From Chara braunii (lineage: Eukaryota; Streptophyta; Charophyceae; Charales; Characeae): 29,788 nucleotides of DNA. Positions within the stretch are counted from its first letter, which is position 1. Each line of letters begins with the position of its first letter. A program made the translations under genes and the position numbers. Where the stretch lies: positions 3,170,146-3,199,933 of the forward strand of contig BFEA01000055.1 in NCBI GenBank assembly GCA_003427395.1, written 5' to 3'. The notes under the pieces are model-generated. The model saw only the letters and a program-made list of their open reading frames with translations, had not been told where the DNA came from and did not search any database. Below, piece after piece: positions 9,254 through 18,345 of the stretch.

Positions 9254-9706
9254 TTATCCTTGTTGCTGAGAGTATTTTTCTTGAGTCCTTTTCACCTTCC
9301 ATACAAAATTTATCATGGCTAACCAACTGTTCCTTGACAAACCGATACCATGCAGAGGAGGAGTTGAGAATCCCTCAAAGACAGGAAACTGAGTGGATCC
9401 AATGAAACATTTATTTTTCCTCTCAAGTCTCTCTTTCTCGTTAAACATAACTTCCTCAGCAAATCCCCAACATCTCTCATACACTGCCTCGACTCGTCTT
9501 TCCTCGGGAACATAAATCCTCACATCATACGTGTCCAACTCGATGAAGTAGAATGTCAAAACATAGAATCGTTCTTGTTCCCACCCACTTTCAACCATCT
9601 CATACTTGACAACTTCATATGAAAACACTTCTTTCTTACTTAAAGTATTCAACGATTTCAAGAGGCACTCAACCTTTTCTCTGCTTGACCCTGACCCTTT
9701 GTCAAA
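9254..9706 (-). pseudogene. Unknown RIY module, copy B (longest intact reading in the array)
   Basis: About 150 open codons with no ATG at the front; the open frame starts right after a TAA near 9706. Order of features: a Ser/Gly-rich linker (GSGSSREKVECLL), EVFSYEVVKYEMVESGWEQE, strand RFYVLTFYFIELD, strand YDVRIYVPEERRVEA, helix RCWGFAEEVMFNEKERLERK, loop GFSTPPLHGIGLS, and a closing helix SWLAMINFVWKVKR. Copies C and D share the two strands, the Trp-containing helix, a Pro-rich loop and a closing W-L/D-x-x-I/V helix. Function is unknown; small size and alternation of strands and helices suggest a compact alpha/beta domain. Confidence 0.55.
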
Positions 9707-9767
9707 TTCTGATCTTCGTTATCTGGTTTCTTCAGCTGATTTTTGTTTTGTTCTCATGACAGCCTTC

Positions 9768-10151
9768 TCATTTCTCCTTCTTCAATATCATGTTTATTAT
9801 TTGCAACCAATCATTTCCTTCACAGTAACTGTTATGAATCGAAGGAATTGGACATGTCTCATAGGTTACCGGCATTAATCCCCATTCCACGTTTTTTTTT
9901 CGCTTGATTAGTTCTCCACTTTCATCTTAGATAGATTGTACTACTATTTTCCATAACCGATTAAAGGCCTCACTATCGTTGCAACCCCCCTTCTTGACAT
10001 AAGGACGGATATCATAGATATCTCTCTCCACGAAGTGAGCCAGCACTACACAGATCGTCGAACTGCCAGAATAGTAGACCCAACAATGCTTATACTAATA
10101 GAGGAATATCTCTTTAATAGTGAATTTCAATATTTTTTTAAATGCATCAGT
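9768..10151 (-). pseudogene. Unknown RIY module, copy C
   Basis: 128 codons in one frame with only two internal stops. Features: DAFKKILKFTIKEIFLY, YYSGSSTICVVLAHFVERD, strand YDIRPYVKKG, helix EAFNRLWKIVVQSI, ESGELIKRKKN, a Pro-containing loop (MPVTYETCPIPS) and closing helix NDWLQIINMILKKE. It parallels copy B piece by piece, with RPY in place of RIY. After its TGA a basic linker in another frame (EKAVMRTKQKSAEETR) leads to copy B, so C and B look like neighbouring repeats of one former protein. Confidence 0.5.
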
Positions 10152-10481
10152 TGTTTATATTCTCGATGGAGTCTTTAGACTTCTGATCCTTTCTCTTCTT
10201 TCTCCGTGCTTCAGGGACGTCAAGACCTCATAAGATATACCTATGATAAAGTCTGATTTTCCTTACAGAATAATGTAAGTCTCCCTTTTCAGTCCAGTGT
10301 GGTACCTCACACATGAAGATATAAGATTCAGTTAGCAACTAAGATTTTAAAGAAAATAATGACTCAATCAAGACGTCGGAGTCAATCTAAAAATTAGAAT
10401 AGTGTCAATAGTTCTCAAATCATAATCAAAGGCTCAAAGCGGTTGCTGACCCAGACTCGTTTCGGACACAAAAATTATTAA
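10152..10481 (-). other. Leader between primer site and first module
   Basis: About 330 bases with only short open stretches, one reading MCEVPHWTEKGDLHYSVRK and, in another frame, a Lys/Arg-rich piece (ARRKKRKDQKSKDS) that could be the N-terminus of the copy C protein. Otherwise nothing recognisable; it corresponds to the 5' untranslated leader of an LTR element. Confidence 0.4.
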
Positions 10482-10501
10482 TGTCTCTGACAACGACGCC
10501 A
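10482..10501 (-). promoter_or_regulatory. Primer-binding site resembling the tRNA-Asp type
   Basis: On the minus strand the bases read TGGCGTCGTTGTCAGAGAC. This matches the plant tRNA-Asp(GTC)-type primer site TGGCGCCGTTGCCGGGGAC except for four transitions (two C to T, two G to A), the pattern expected from deamination of methylated cytosines. Reverse transcription would start here. Its placement, upstream of gag on the same strand and just inside AT-rich LTR-like sequence, supports the call. Confidence 0.72.
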
Positions 10502-10506
10502 TTTTT

Positions 10507-11100
10507 CTTACACTTTTTCTAATCAGGTCACTTCAGGCGACCAGAAAACTAACAGGATGTCACGCGTGATTTGGATGTTTTTTTCAATAAATACAGTAAA
10601 TTAAATAAAGCAAATCCCTTCTTGTTGCATGCGTCCGACTTTGAGCGAGACCCTTAAATTGCGGTCTTTGTCGGTCCCTGGTCTTATGAATTTTTTATTT
10701 TGATTCGGAACATCCATAAAAATCATGCAAATATTAATCATAAAATTCTGGTATGTCATGCATGTATCAATTTTGCCAATTTTCTAATTTTGATAACTGT
10801 GACGAGATCATCAAGAAGCATAATCATTAAGCATAGTCAATGTAAATGAGGCAAGACCGACTTATTCGAGTCAGAGGCAAGACCAACTAATTCGAATCAG
10901 AGGTAAGAATAAATGAGAGGTGAATGAGAACTCATAATAATCTCAGAAAATACACATGAAGGGAGTATGGTCAGCGCTAGTCAAGAGTCCTCACTCATCC
11001 CTCTGGTCATACACTTAATTTTGTTGTATGCTTTCTATGCCTTAAACCATGTCCCCGTACTTTCTGAGGTTGTGACCTCTAAATATAGAGTCACCTAAAG
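10507..11100 (-). repeat. Putative 5' LTR side of the Ty3/gypsy element
   Basis: The sequence outside the primer site is AT-rich and non-coding, as an LTR's R-U5 would be. On the minus strand CTATATTTAG (about 11082-11091) could serve as a TATA box. It holds a 26-bp tandem duplication (10848-10873 and 10874-10899, GAGGCAAGACC then ATTCGA). The outer boundary is not defined and no matching 3' LTR was found, so identity rests on the adjacent primer site. Confidence 0.4.
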
Positions 11101-11313
11101 CCTGCGAGTTCCGAGCATTTTCAACCAAGTCCCATGATATGGAAGTCGACCATGGTGCAAAACCCCTCTCATAGTGTGGGGAGGTATGGCGGCGAGAAAA
11201 TCCCCCGTCTGAGATGTCGAAACTCGGAGGGTTTCGTCAGTGCCTCGAAAATAAATCTCTAAAGGAGAGATATACCTCTTGGCTAGGCTACCAGTTTTCC
11301 AATGGCAGAACAT
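11095..11313 (-). pseudogene. Unidentified coding-like fragment
   Basis: 72 codons on the minus strand reading SLAKRYISPLEIYFRGTDE, RVSTSQTGDFLAAIPPHTMR and LPYHGTWLKMLGTRRL, followed after a TAG by VTLYLEVTTSESTGTW. Composition looks protein-like and it lies downstream of copy D across the AT-rich block. No family is recognised; it may be spurious. Confidence 0.25.
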
Positions 11314-11338
11314 CCTAACCGAATGTCCTAGGCGGAAA

Positions 11339-11650
11339 GTCAGGGGGGGCCCGGACGTCCGAGCCCGGAAAGTCCATTTTTAGCAATTAAAAGTACGAAG
11401 AAAAAAAAATAATTATGATTTTTATTTTATTTTATTTTTTATTTTAAATTTGGTAACAAATTGTAATATGATCCCAAGGCAAAAGTTGTTCAGTTTATTT
11501 TTCTGTATAACATAGTTGTTTTTCAGATTTTTCTGATGATTTGTTTTTTTTTTCCCGGGGGGGGGGGGGGCNCGGACAGACTGNGAGGGGAGGACGTCCG
11601 ACCAGTAGCGGACAACCCCGGATGGTCAGGGGGGTCCCGGACGTTCGATC
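11339..11650. repeat. AT-rich segment between GC-rich direct repeats, with undetermined bases
   Basis: Two near-identical GC-rich stretches in direct orientation, 11339-11362 and 11625-11650 (both GTCAGGGGGG-CCCGGACGT-CGA), bound about 260 bases. Inside are a T/A-rich block (11400-11460), a run of 14 G (11557-11570), bases called n at 11572 and 11584, and further GGACGTCCG motifs. This may be a small non-autonomous element or a recombination product. The G-run and the n calls show base-calling trouble. Confidence 0.55.
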
Positions 11651-12021
11651 AGGTAACCTAACCTCTTGGCCAAATCTACCAAGTCTCGCCAATAAGAACC
11701 GTCGGTGAGGGGACAGGGTAATGGAGGTTTGGGATAGTTAGTATAAAGTTTGGGTCCAAAATTGCGGATCACTCTAATACCACTCTCATCGAGCTCTTTC
11801 TCTCTCTCCTCAAGGTATCTGGCTGCAGAGACCCAAACTGAATCGAAGTGCTCATGAATCTCCTTGCCCCTCTTCAGGTAGATCCTTAAGTCATGAATGG
11901 TACCTCCCGCAAACTTCGTGTCAACCACAAAAGCTGACAAGTCTCCCTGCCTGAAACCAACTGTACTTACGTATCGATATTGGAAAGCATCATTGAACGT
12001 GGTTCTGTTGAGACTGGTCAT
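11626..12021 (-). CDS. Unknown protein, RIY module copy D
   Basis: 131 codons, ATG start, no internal stop; the frame runs into the GC-rich repeat at 11650. Features: TTFNDAFQYRYVSTVGFRQG, strand LSAFVVDTKFAGG, strand HDLRIYLKRGKEIHE, helix DSVWVSAARYLEEREKELDE, a Pro-rich loop (YPKPPLPCPLTDG) and closing helix YWRDLVDLAKRLGYLIERPG. The order and spacing match copies B and C, but D lies beyond the primer site and so outside the element holding A-C. It may come from a second related element or be a separate gene; the C-terminus is probably cut by the repeat. Confidence 0.45.
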   Translation of the reverse strand: MTSLNRTTFNDAFQYRYVSTVGFRQGDLSAFVVDTKFAGGTIHDLRIYLKRGKEIHEHFDSVWVSAARYLEEREKELDESGIRVIRNFGPKLYTNYPKPPLPCPLTDGSYWRDLVDLAKRLGYLIERPGPP

Positions 12022-12747
12022 AACAACCTCTTAGATTGAGAATGACTGAACTGCACTCATATTTTGAGACAAGTACTGGAAAACAGGTTTGAATAACTAC
12101 CAGAGATACCAATAGGCTGATATTGACCTGAGAATAGATGATTGACGATTTGAACTGATGACCATTTTCGCTGATGATGGACGCTCGAGTTTTAGTTAAG
12201 ACGCTTAATAGGTGTTGTGCACTTCATCATAGGTTGTGTACCACCGTTGACCAGGTGCCGGAACGTAGTTCAGGTTGTTGAGCGACCACTGACTTGATGA
12301 GACTTGGCAAGGAGGGGGAGGTTGGAATGATGTTGCCCTCACACAAGGACAACCCTCGGAAGTGCTCACTACAGTCTAAAAATCTTTGTTGACTGCACTG
12401 GTTGAATAACGTTGTCCCAAGAGTTGACTGATAGAGACCCCACAAAATGAACGTTGACCATTGAGTTCTATCGTGAGGGCAAAAAAACAATGCCCTCTGA
12501 AAATCGTCAAGGATGTCCAGTTTAAACTCTTTGAAGGGACCTCAGACATTTTGTTTACTGTTGTCTGTTCAGACCCACACTAACAGAGACATGAGTAAGT
12601 GGTTGTTTGTCTTCGATTGTTGTTTTTGTAGCTGATCATGAGGAGTAACTGCAATGGGATAGACTTGATTGCTCTGAAATCCTTCAAAGGGTTCTCAAGG
12701 AGTAGGCGATGTATCGGCCTAAGGTTACTGCTCACAGATTACTTCAT
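12022..12747 (-). other. Region between module copies D and E; no clear gene
   Basis: One minus-strand frame is Ser/Gln/Asn-rich and interrupted by stops (SSQWSLNNLNYVPAPGQRWY, SSVQIVNHLFSGQYQPIG), as a decayed flexible linker between the two modules would be. An 87-codon open reading at 12227-12490 in another frame is Cys/Ser-rich with no motif and is probably spurious. Confidence 0.3.
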
Positions 12748-13095
12748 CTATTTTCTTTGAATAACCTCAAGGAATGAGACTGTGCTATGTAAACTCTCAT
12801 CAGATCCATAGATGTAAAACACAAACTCTATGGATTCGTGCCGATTCTCAATTCCTCCAGTCGACAAGTCTCTCAACTCCCTTTTGTGATCCTCGATCTC
12901 ACTAAAAACATTGTCTTCCCAGTTCCCCTCTTTGTCCCGACAAAGTGATAAATACATCACAAGGGTATTTACACTTGCCATGCTCACTTTCCTTTCATTA
13001 TCTATTGCCTCATTGCATAAACAACTCGATTTTTTGTTAAATATGTCGGCGTCTGAGACCTTACAGACTACCGAGCTATCACTGTGATGGGCTTA
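12748..13095 (-). pseudogene. Unknown module, copy E
   Basis: Open from a TAA near 13095 to a TAG at 12748. Features: VCKVSDADIFNKKSS, strand SVNTLVMYLSLCRDKEG, charged helix EIEDHKRELRDLS, strand ESIEFVFYIYGSDES, helix TVSFLEVIQRK. The arrangement strand, charged helix, strand ending in YIYGSDES recalls copy H (AYTLYVQNSEG) and copy F (AIFIVGNARESD). An ATG (12981) lies within it. Relationship and function are uncertain. Confidence 0.4.
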
Positions 13096-13207
13096 TTGAT
13101 CCGGAGGAGGAGGATCGATCACCTAGATGCCCCTTTCCAGCAGTTGCTTGTCGTCATGCCTGACACCCAGACCTCGAGCTGACAACTGTTACTGCGTCTG
13201 CGATTTG

Positions 13208-14970
13208 CTGTTCAGGAACTTTATTCCTATAAGGCCATATGATAATTAAATATCATTTTCAAGTCTCTATGAACCTACAAAACTCCTATTGCTTTCGTTT
13301 GATGCTTCATCGAGGATTAGCTGATTGCAAAGAGCTTAATAGTTGCATTTGACACCGAATCTTTTACTAGTAGCAAGCACGATGGCTAAATCCACGGGTT
13401 TGTTGAGCCTATATCGAGCCTGAGGCTTGGATGAAGTAACGGATAGTCCCCTACGTGAGGCTAAACTGGTTTAAACCTTCACAGAACACGAACCGAATGA
13501 TTATCGAGCACCACTATAGGTCACGGTTTAGCACGACTCTACATTAATCACTAACGACATGTTAGAACTGCTTACTTGGTTTTACAAAGTGCGATATAGA
13601 AAGCAGTCAGAGTCTGCTTCTCGAGTTTGACCAAGATGACAGTCGTGGGGAGGGCAGTACCCGGTGCAAACTTTTACCAGAACTCTCGCTCGAATAAAAT
13701 CATTCATTTTACAAAGGTCTTGGATACAGAACTCACTCATATTGTGCTCGAGAGAAACGACCTCGGACTACAGACGTGACTGTAAGCAGTACGATGACTT
13801 CCAGTGCTAAGCCCATCGGATTTCGATACCGCTATTCTGAGTAGAGGCAAGTCTTGCTCAAGGTGATCGCCCTGGGCACATGATCAAATGTGATTGTTTT
13901 TTATTCGTACAATGGTTGGGCATTTGCCAAACATTTACCTTTGATTATTCACTAGAATCTTTGTCCTTGCTTCTATTTTGGGTAGAGTATTATGCCGAAC
14001 GTCTAACCTTTTTGCACTTTGCTCGATAGATCAACACACCGAGCACTTTCTCACAAACGACACGGAGCACTCGTCAAGTTCGATTTGTTATTCATTAACT
14101 TTATTCCCATAAGGCCAGACGATAATTGAATACAATTTTGACGTATGTATGAGGCTACAAAACTCCATTTGCTTTCGTTTGATGCTTCATCGGGAGTAGC
14201 TGATTGCAAAGAGCTTAATAGTTGCATTTGATACCGCATCTTTCACTAGTAGCAAACACGAAGGTTGAATCCACGGGTTTGTAGAGCCTATATCCAGTCT
14301 GATGCTTGGATGAAGTAATGGATAGTACCCTACGTAAGGATAAACTTGTTTAAACCTCCACGGGACACGAACCGAATGATTATCGAGCGTCACTATAGGT
14401 CACGGTCAAGCACGACTCTACATTAATCACTAACGATATGTTAGAACTGCTTACTTGGTTTTACAAAGTGCGATACAGAAAGCAGTCAGAGCCTGCTTCT
14501 CGATTTTGACCAAACTGGCTATCGTGGGAAGGGCAGTACCCGATGCAGACTTTTACCAGAACTCTCGCTCGAATAAAATCATCCATTTTACAAAGGCCTT
14601 GGATACAAAACTCACTCATACTGTGCTCGAGAGAAATGACCTCGGACTACAGGTGTGAATATAAGCAGTACGATGACTTCTAGTGTTAAGCCCATCGGGT
14701 AGCCCATCGGATTTCGATACCGCTATTCTGAGAAGAGGTGCTCAAGGTGATCGCCCTGAACACAAAATCAAATATGATTGTTTTTTATTTGTACAAATGG
14801 TTGGGCATTTGCCAAACATTTACATCTGATTATTCACTAGAATCTTTATCCCCGCTTCTATTTTGGGTAGAGTATTCCGCCAAACGTCTACCCTCTTTGC
14901 ACTTTGTTCGATAGATCAACACACCGAGCACTTTCTCATAAACGACACGGAAAACTCGTTTAGTTCGAAA
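13208..14970. repeat. ~880-bp head-to-tail duplication, non-coding
   Basis: Sequence from about 13208 to 14087 is repeated from about 14088 to 14970 (offset 880-885). Long stretches match, for example TTGATGCTTCATCG, GGCTTGGATGAAGTAA-like wording, CACGACTCTACATTAATCAC, TTACTTGGTTTTACAAAG and GATCAACACACCGAGCAC. The second unit has an extra copy of the bases GCCCATCGG and lacks about ten bases after GAGAAGAGG. No protein, rRNA or tRNA is recognised in either unit. A 67-codon plus-strand reading (14455-14658) is not kept in both units and is not called. Confidence 0.93.
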
Positions 14971-15017
14971 CCAGAGCCCATGTTGGTACTTGCTCACTCA
15001 ATTCAAGTTAAAGCATT

Positions 15018-15049
15018 AAATTAGTAAATAAACAAATAAACAAATAAAT
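15018..15049. repeat. AAAT/AAAC-type microsatellite
   Basis: Imperfect tetranucleotide run built from AAATAAAC and AAATAAAT, immediately after the 880-bp duplication. Confidence 0.85.
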
Positions 15050-17203
15050 AGGAAAAATCTTGTTTTCTCTTGGATCGAGGGGATGTCACTCAAAGCATAT
15101 ATTCCCGTCTTCGTCACATAAGATAAGACTGGTATGACTCTTGATTGAGCGCCGCGAGGGATGACTTTAATATTCTTTTACTTAGGTGTCAGATAGGATG
15201 TTACTGGACCCGCATACCGGGCTGAGTAACATCGGTCTCGTTGCGACATGGGTAAGGAAACAGAAAATTGCCAAGCGCATGCAAATAAGTTCGGAAACAA
15301 CATGAGTTCCTCGTAAACAGAAGAATCAGCAGAGGGAAGTCAAACGCTGCACTCCAAATCCTCACTTGCTCAGCGTGAAAACACAAATCGCACTTTGCGT
15401 CGAAGACTTCGTTAACAACTGAGTCGAATGAGACTCACTGCTCAATCAGCTCTGGTCAATCACGAGATTAGTCCCCATCTATTAAGAATTTTGTGAGCAG
15501 GTATGCGATCTTCATTAGGGTACGTTGTTTCTTACCCATCAATTATCCACATATACATGTTGAGAAGTGTCAAGATCATATCTCTCTCGTAATGTGTACG
15601 ATGAGCCTTACGTGAATAATCATGATTAACAGATAAAGACTTATTCGATAGGCGAAGTAGGCCAAACGTTGTTCACGACTGTCCCCTCTCCAATCCACTC
15701 ATGAGCCTATCATCTCTTCACAGAACAAGAAAACACAACTCTACATTCCTTCATAAGCCTTAGTTCATCGCTCTCATAATCTTTCTTCCGTTTCTCTAGT
15801 TCACCAGTTTGCGTATCTGGAGGAGGAATCCATGACCAATTCTCGACACGGTCTACTTACACAGGGTTCGAGGAACAAAACTCATCAGAGGAAACAAAGA
15901 ACGGGAGAAAACTTAACAGTCAAGCTGGTTTGATTAGTCGAAGCCTTCCTTCGCTAACTGTAAGCCAAAGACCTGAAATAGGAAGAGCTCTTAGTCGAGT
16001 GCGAGAGGTTAAATGGGGTCGATATCCCTTGCGTATAACCCTCATCCATCGCTTGCCGAATAGGGTCTCAAGTATCCGTAAATTCCATCAATGTCGCTTG
16101 CCCTCTCATCCTCATGGCCATTATCCACCAACGTCACAGTCACAGGAGAGGCGGGAGCCAGCGGACCTAATACTATATTGTTCTTGATCAAAATTCGTTG
16201 ATGTCAACGTTTCCTCCCATTTGAGCACACTCAGCTGAAGGCGCAGTGCCACACTTTGTCTTCTGACGTCGACAACAAGGAGGAACCATAATTGCTAGCA
16301 AGAGTAGGTGATGTCAACGGTTCGATCCTGCGTGGCTCGCCCAGTACACGTGTTCAAATATGCACCCCTTCCTCGCACTATGGAGCTATGTTACAGCCAG
16401 TACTTCACCCTCACTAGTTTCGACATCGCAGAGTGATTTATCGAAGGTCACCCACATGAGAAACGAAGACGCACAGCAACCCACCTCCGTCACCTCTCTT
16501 GTCAATCACTTAAGTAACCGAGCTCATGTCCGATCGTGGTACACTTGCAGGAGCTCACAGTCGTCAAGTGAGCGGACGCCAGTCACACTAAATTGGCAGG
16601 GAGCTTCCAAGCAGGTACGTATCACTCATGTCTCCCCTTCGCATCCTCGAGTGACCCTCCACTCATGGGGACCAAATCTGACCCTCTGCCCTCTACAAGC
16701 TCTTACTTAGTGAGCTTAGTCACGTCGTACCACAAGCTATTTTCTGGAGTTATCCGTGGAACTCTGCAGCAAGCTGGTTCCATCCCTCTTCTTGCACCCG
16801 CTTGTCTCTCTCAATGCACTTCTCAATCCAAGTTGACCTCTAGGACGTGTTTCTTGCACACACGTTCTCCCTCCACACTCGTAACTTCACCTCTTTGTTT
16901 CTCCTCCTTCACTGATCACGTACTGCCCAAAACTCTCCGTGCTCGTGAAGACTAATCCCCTGTCACACTGAGCATGCGCCTAGAGCCTTCTCGCACAGAA
17001 GAAACACAATGTACCGCTGATGAAGATGTTAATTCTCCTTTTTACGATTTACATAAGTCGCAGGTCGGTGACGATCATCTCGCGTGACTAGACTTTTGTA
17101 CAAGTAGTTGAATGCCAATCATGGTTGCCCCATGTACCGTCACTCATTTGTGCGCTCTCTCCTCTTGTAGAGCACTGTCCCCACCGGTCGCGCGTTTTTC
17201 CTA
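15050..17203. other. About 2.1 kb with no recognised gene
   Basis: Several 85-120 codon open readings on the plus strand (for example 15930-16187, 16360-16710, 16593-16955) are Ser/Pro/Thr/Arg-rich, overlap each other in different frames and carry no motif. Minus-strand frames are protein-like for short stretches near 15700-15850 but full of stops. I see no RNA gene. Confidence 0.5.
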
Positions 17204-17716
17204 TCATAGTAACCGTGTCTCCTCTCGCCCTCGGTCTTGTCGTCGTCGTCGAGAGTTGGCCTCTAGGCCGCTCTCTACAAGGTCGGACGACAGGTGGTCC
17301 TTCCGCCACTGGTCCAGCCCATGCCAAGATTGGGTCTCCACGCGCAGATCACTGGCCTCGCTTTCGGCCTCCGTATCGTGGTCCAGATGCTGTTGTTCTT
17401 TCTCCGCCGTGTCTGTTGAGGTCTCGCCCTCCAGGTATGAGACAATCACCTTCAACTCATTCGTGACACCGTTCCATTTGCACCTCCTCTCAGCACGGCC
17501 TTTGGCCTCCGTGATGGCCGCCTGAAGTCCCTGGTCCATTCTCATTTCTTCCTCCTTTTTCCCCTCCACATTTACCTTCAGTCTCGCCTCCTGGTTACAG
17601 TGGTTGTAGTCCAATATGACCGTCACTGTAGGCCCCTCTCCGGACATCCGCTCCCACTTCCAAAGGAACTGGAGATACCTTGGCCTATAGCCATACAACC
17701 CATTACTGCACACCAT
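17204..17716 (-). CDS. Hypothetical protein with intact ORF; possible stand-alone relative of the RIY module
   Basis: 170 codons, ATG at 17716 in context CGACCATGG, ending in TGA. The first third has LYGYRPRYLQFLWKWERMSG, strand PTVTVILDYN, strand EARLKVNVEGKKEEEMRM and helix GLQAAITEAKGRAERRC, then strand ELKVIVSYLEGE; the rest is acidic (EKEQQHLDHDTEAESEASD) and ends basic (SRRRRQDRGREETR). The strand-strand-helix run resembles copies B and D. Upstream are TATATAGG (about 17738-17746) and TATAAAAGG (about 17893-17901) on the same strand. An open plus-strand frame overlaps it, so coding status is not certain. No family recognised. Confidence 0.42.
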   Translation of the reverse strand: MVCSNGLYGYRPRYLQFLWKWERMSGEGPTVTVILDYNHCNQEARLKVNVEGKKEEEMRMDQGLQAAITEAKGRAERRCKWNGVTNELKVIVSYLEGETSTDTAEKEQQHLDHDTEAESEASDLRVETQSWHGLDQWRKDHLSSDLVESGLEANSRRRRQDRGREETRLL

Positions 17717-17892
17717 GGTCGCGATACAAGGCCGCACACTCCTATATAATCCGGACTCTAACACACCACGTGCGCAAACCCATAGACAGCTGCACGCTTA
17801 CCCTGCCACTCAACTCTCTTTTCTCAGTCCACCAGTACTCGGCATAATAGGGATGCCTATGTAAGTAGCCATAGACTCGCCTCCCTCATCCT

Positions 17893-17901
17893 TTTATAGG
17901 A
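17893..17901 (-). promoter_or_regulatory. TATA-like box upstream of the 17.2-17.7 kb ORF
   Basis: The minus strand reads TATAAAAGG, a near-consensus TATA box, about 175 bases before the ATG at 17716. A start site 25-35 bases downstream would leave a 5' leader of about 150 bases. A second TATATAGG lies closer to the ATG. Sequence match only. Confidence 0.35.
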
Positions 17902-18345
17902 TCGTTGTATGTTACGATCCCTGCGCTCTGAATGAGAGGTTTAAATCTCTTGTAAGTTAGAAATTGCCTCTCAAAAATTAGTGAGGCAAATAAAACAATG
18001 AAAGGAAAACGAGAGGACATACCCCAACAGTCGCCTTTGATGTGAAGTGACCTACTGGGCCGGCGTGACAATCCCATAACGGGATACCGACGACTACCCC
18101 CGTCCCTTGAAAACAATCCCCTAGACTACCCATAATGGGTACTCGTGTCCAATGGCAAGGAGGGGGCTTACAATAGAAAAATTCCCACGAGAAATAAAAG
18201 TTCAAAAAACATTCCATAAAAAAAAATCCTTCATATTTATAAATTATCATTTCAATGTTCGTCCAATTCTAAAATGCACAGTTTTATTTGATAAGTTTCC
18301 GTCTAAATATGAGTTTTCCCGTCCAACTACATCTATTTGTTCAAA

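Larger units (their letters stand above)
1838..10501 (-). mobile_element. Decayed Ty3/gypsy LTR retrotransposon (internal region)
   Basis: Retroelement parts occur in the order of a Ty3/gypsy element on the minus strand: primer-binding site, gag with a zinc knuckle, aspartic protease, RT remnant, RNase H, and integrase (zinc finger, core, GPY/F). Protease before RT and integrase last separates Ty3/gypsy from Ty1/copia. From gag (8124) to the first RNase H (4300) the readable pieces share one frame, broken by stops, so gag and pol were probably one polyprotein. Stops, lost zinc ligands, a missing RT core and a duplicated RNase H show the copy is dead. Between the primer site and gag it carries extra repeated modules. 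No matching LTR pair was found by eye. Confidence 0.88.

Noticed and set aside
10507-11100. A defined LTR pair with the segment near 801-1837
   Set aside because: I compared the two stretches by eye and found no convincing shared blocks or ends, so I list both only as putative.
14455-14658. 67-codon reading in the second 880-bp unit
   Set aside because: The matching stretch of the first unit does not keep it open from a comparable start, so selection for a protein is unlikely.
15700-15850. Minus-strand stretch reading GELEKRKKDYESDELRLMKE, faintly like the helix of copy D
   Set aside because: Similarity is limited to a charged helix, which is easily found by chance; no RIY strand nearby.
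16318-16327. GGTTCGATCC resembling a tRNA B box
   Set aside because: The flanking bases do not form a T stem (AACGG against CTGCG) and no A box or acceptor stem fits upstream.
16360-16955. Two overlapping plus-strand readings of about 120 codons
   Set aside because: Ser/Thr/His-rich, in different frames over the same bases, with no motif; likely chance openings in a moderately GC-rich region.
17112-17525. Plus-strand Ser/Arg-rich readings opposite the 17.2-17.7 kb ORF
   Set aside because: Low-complexity composition and no start context; the minus-strand frame has the better start, TATA-like box and domain-like pattern. Not excluded fully.
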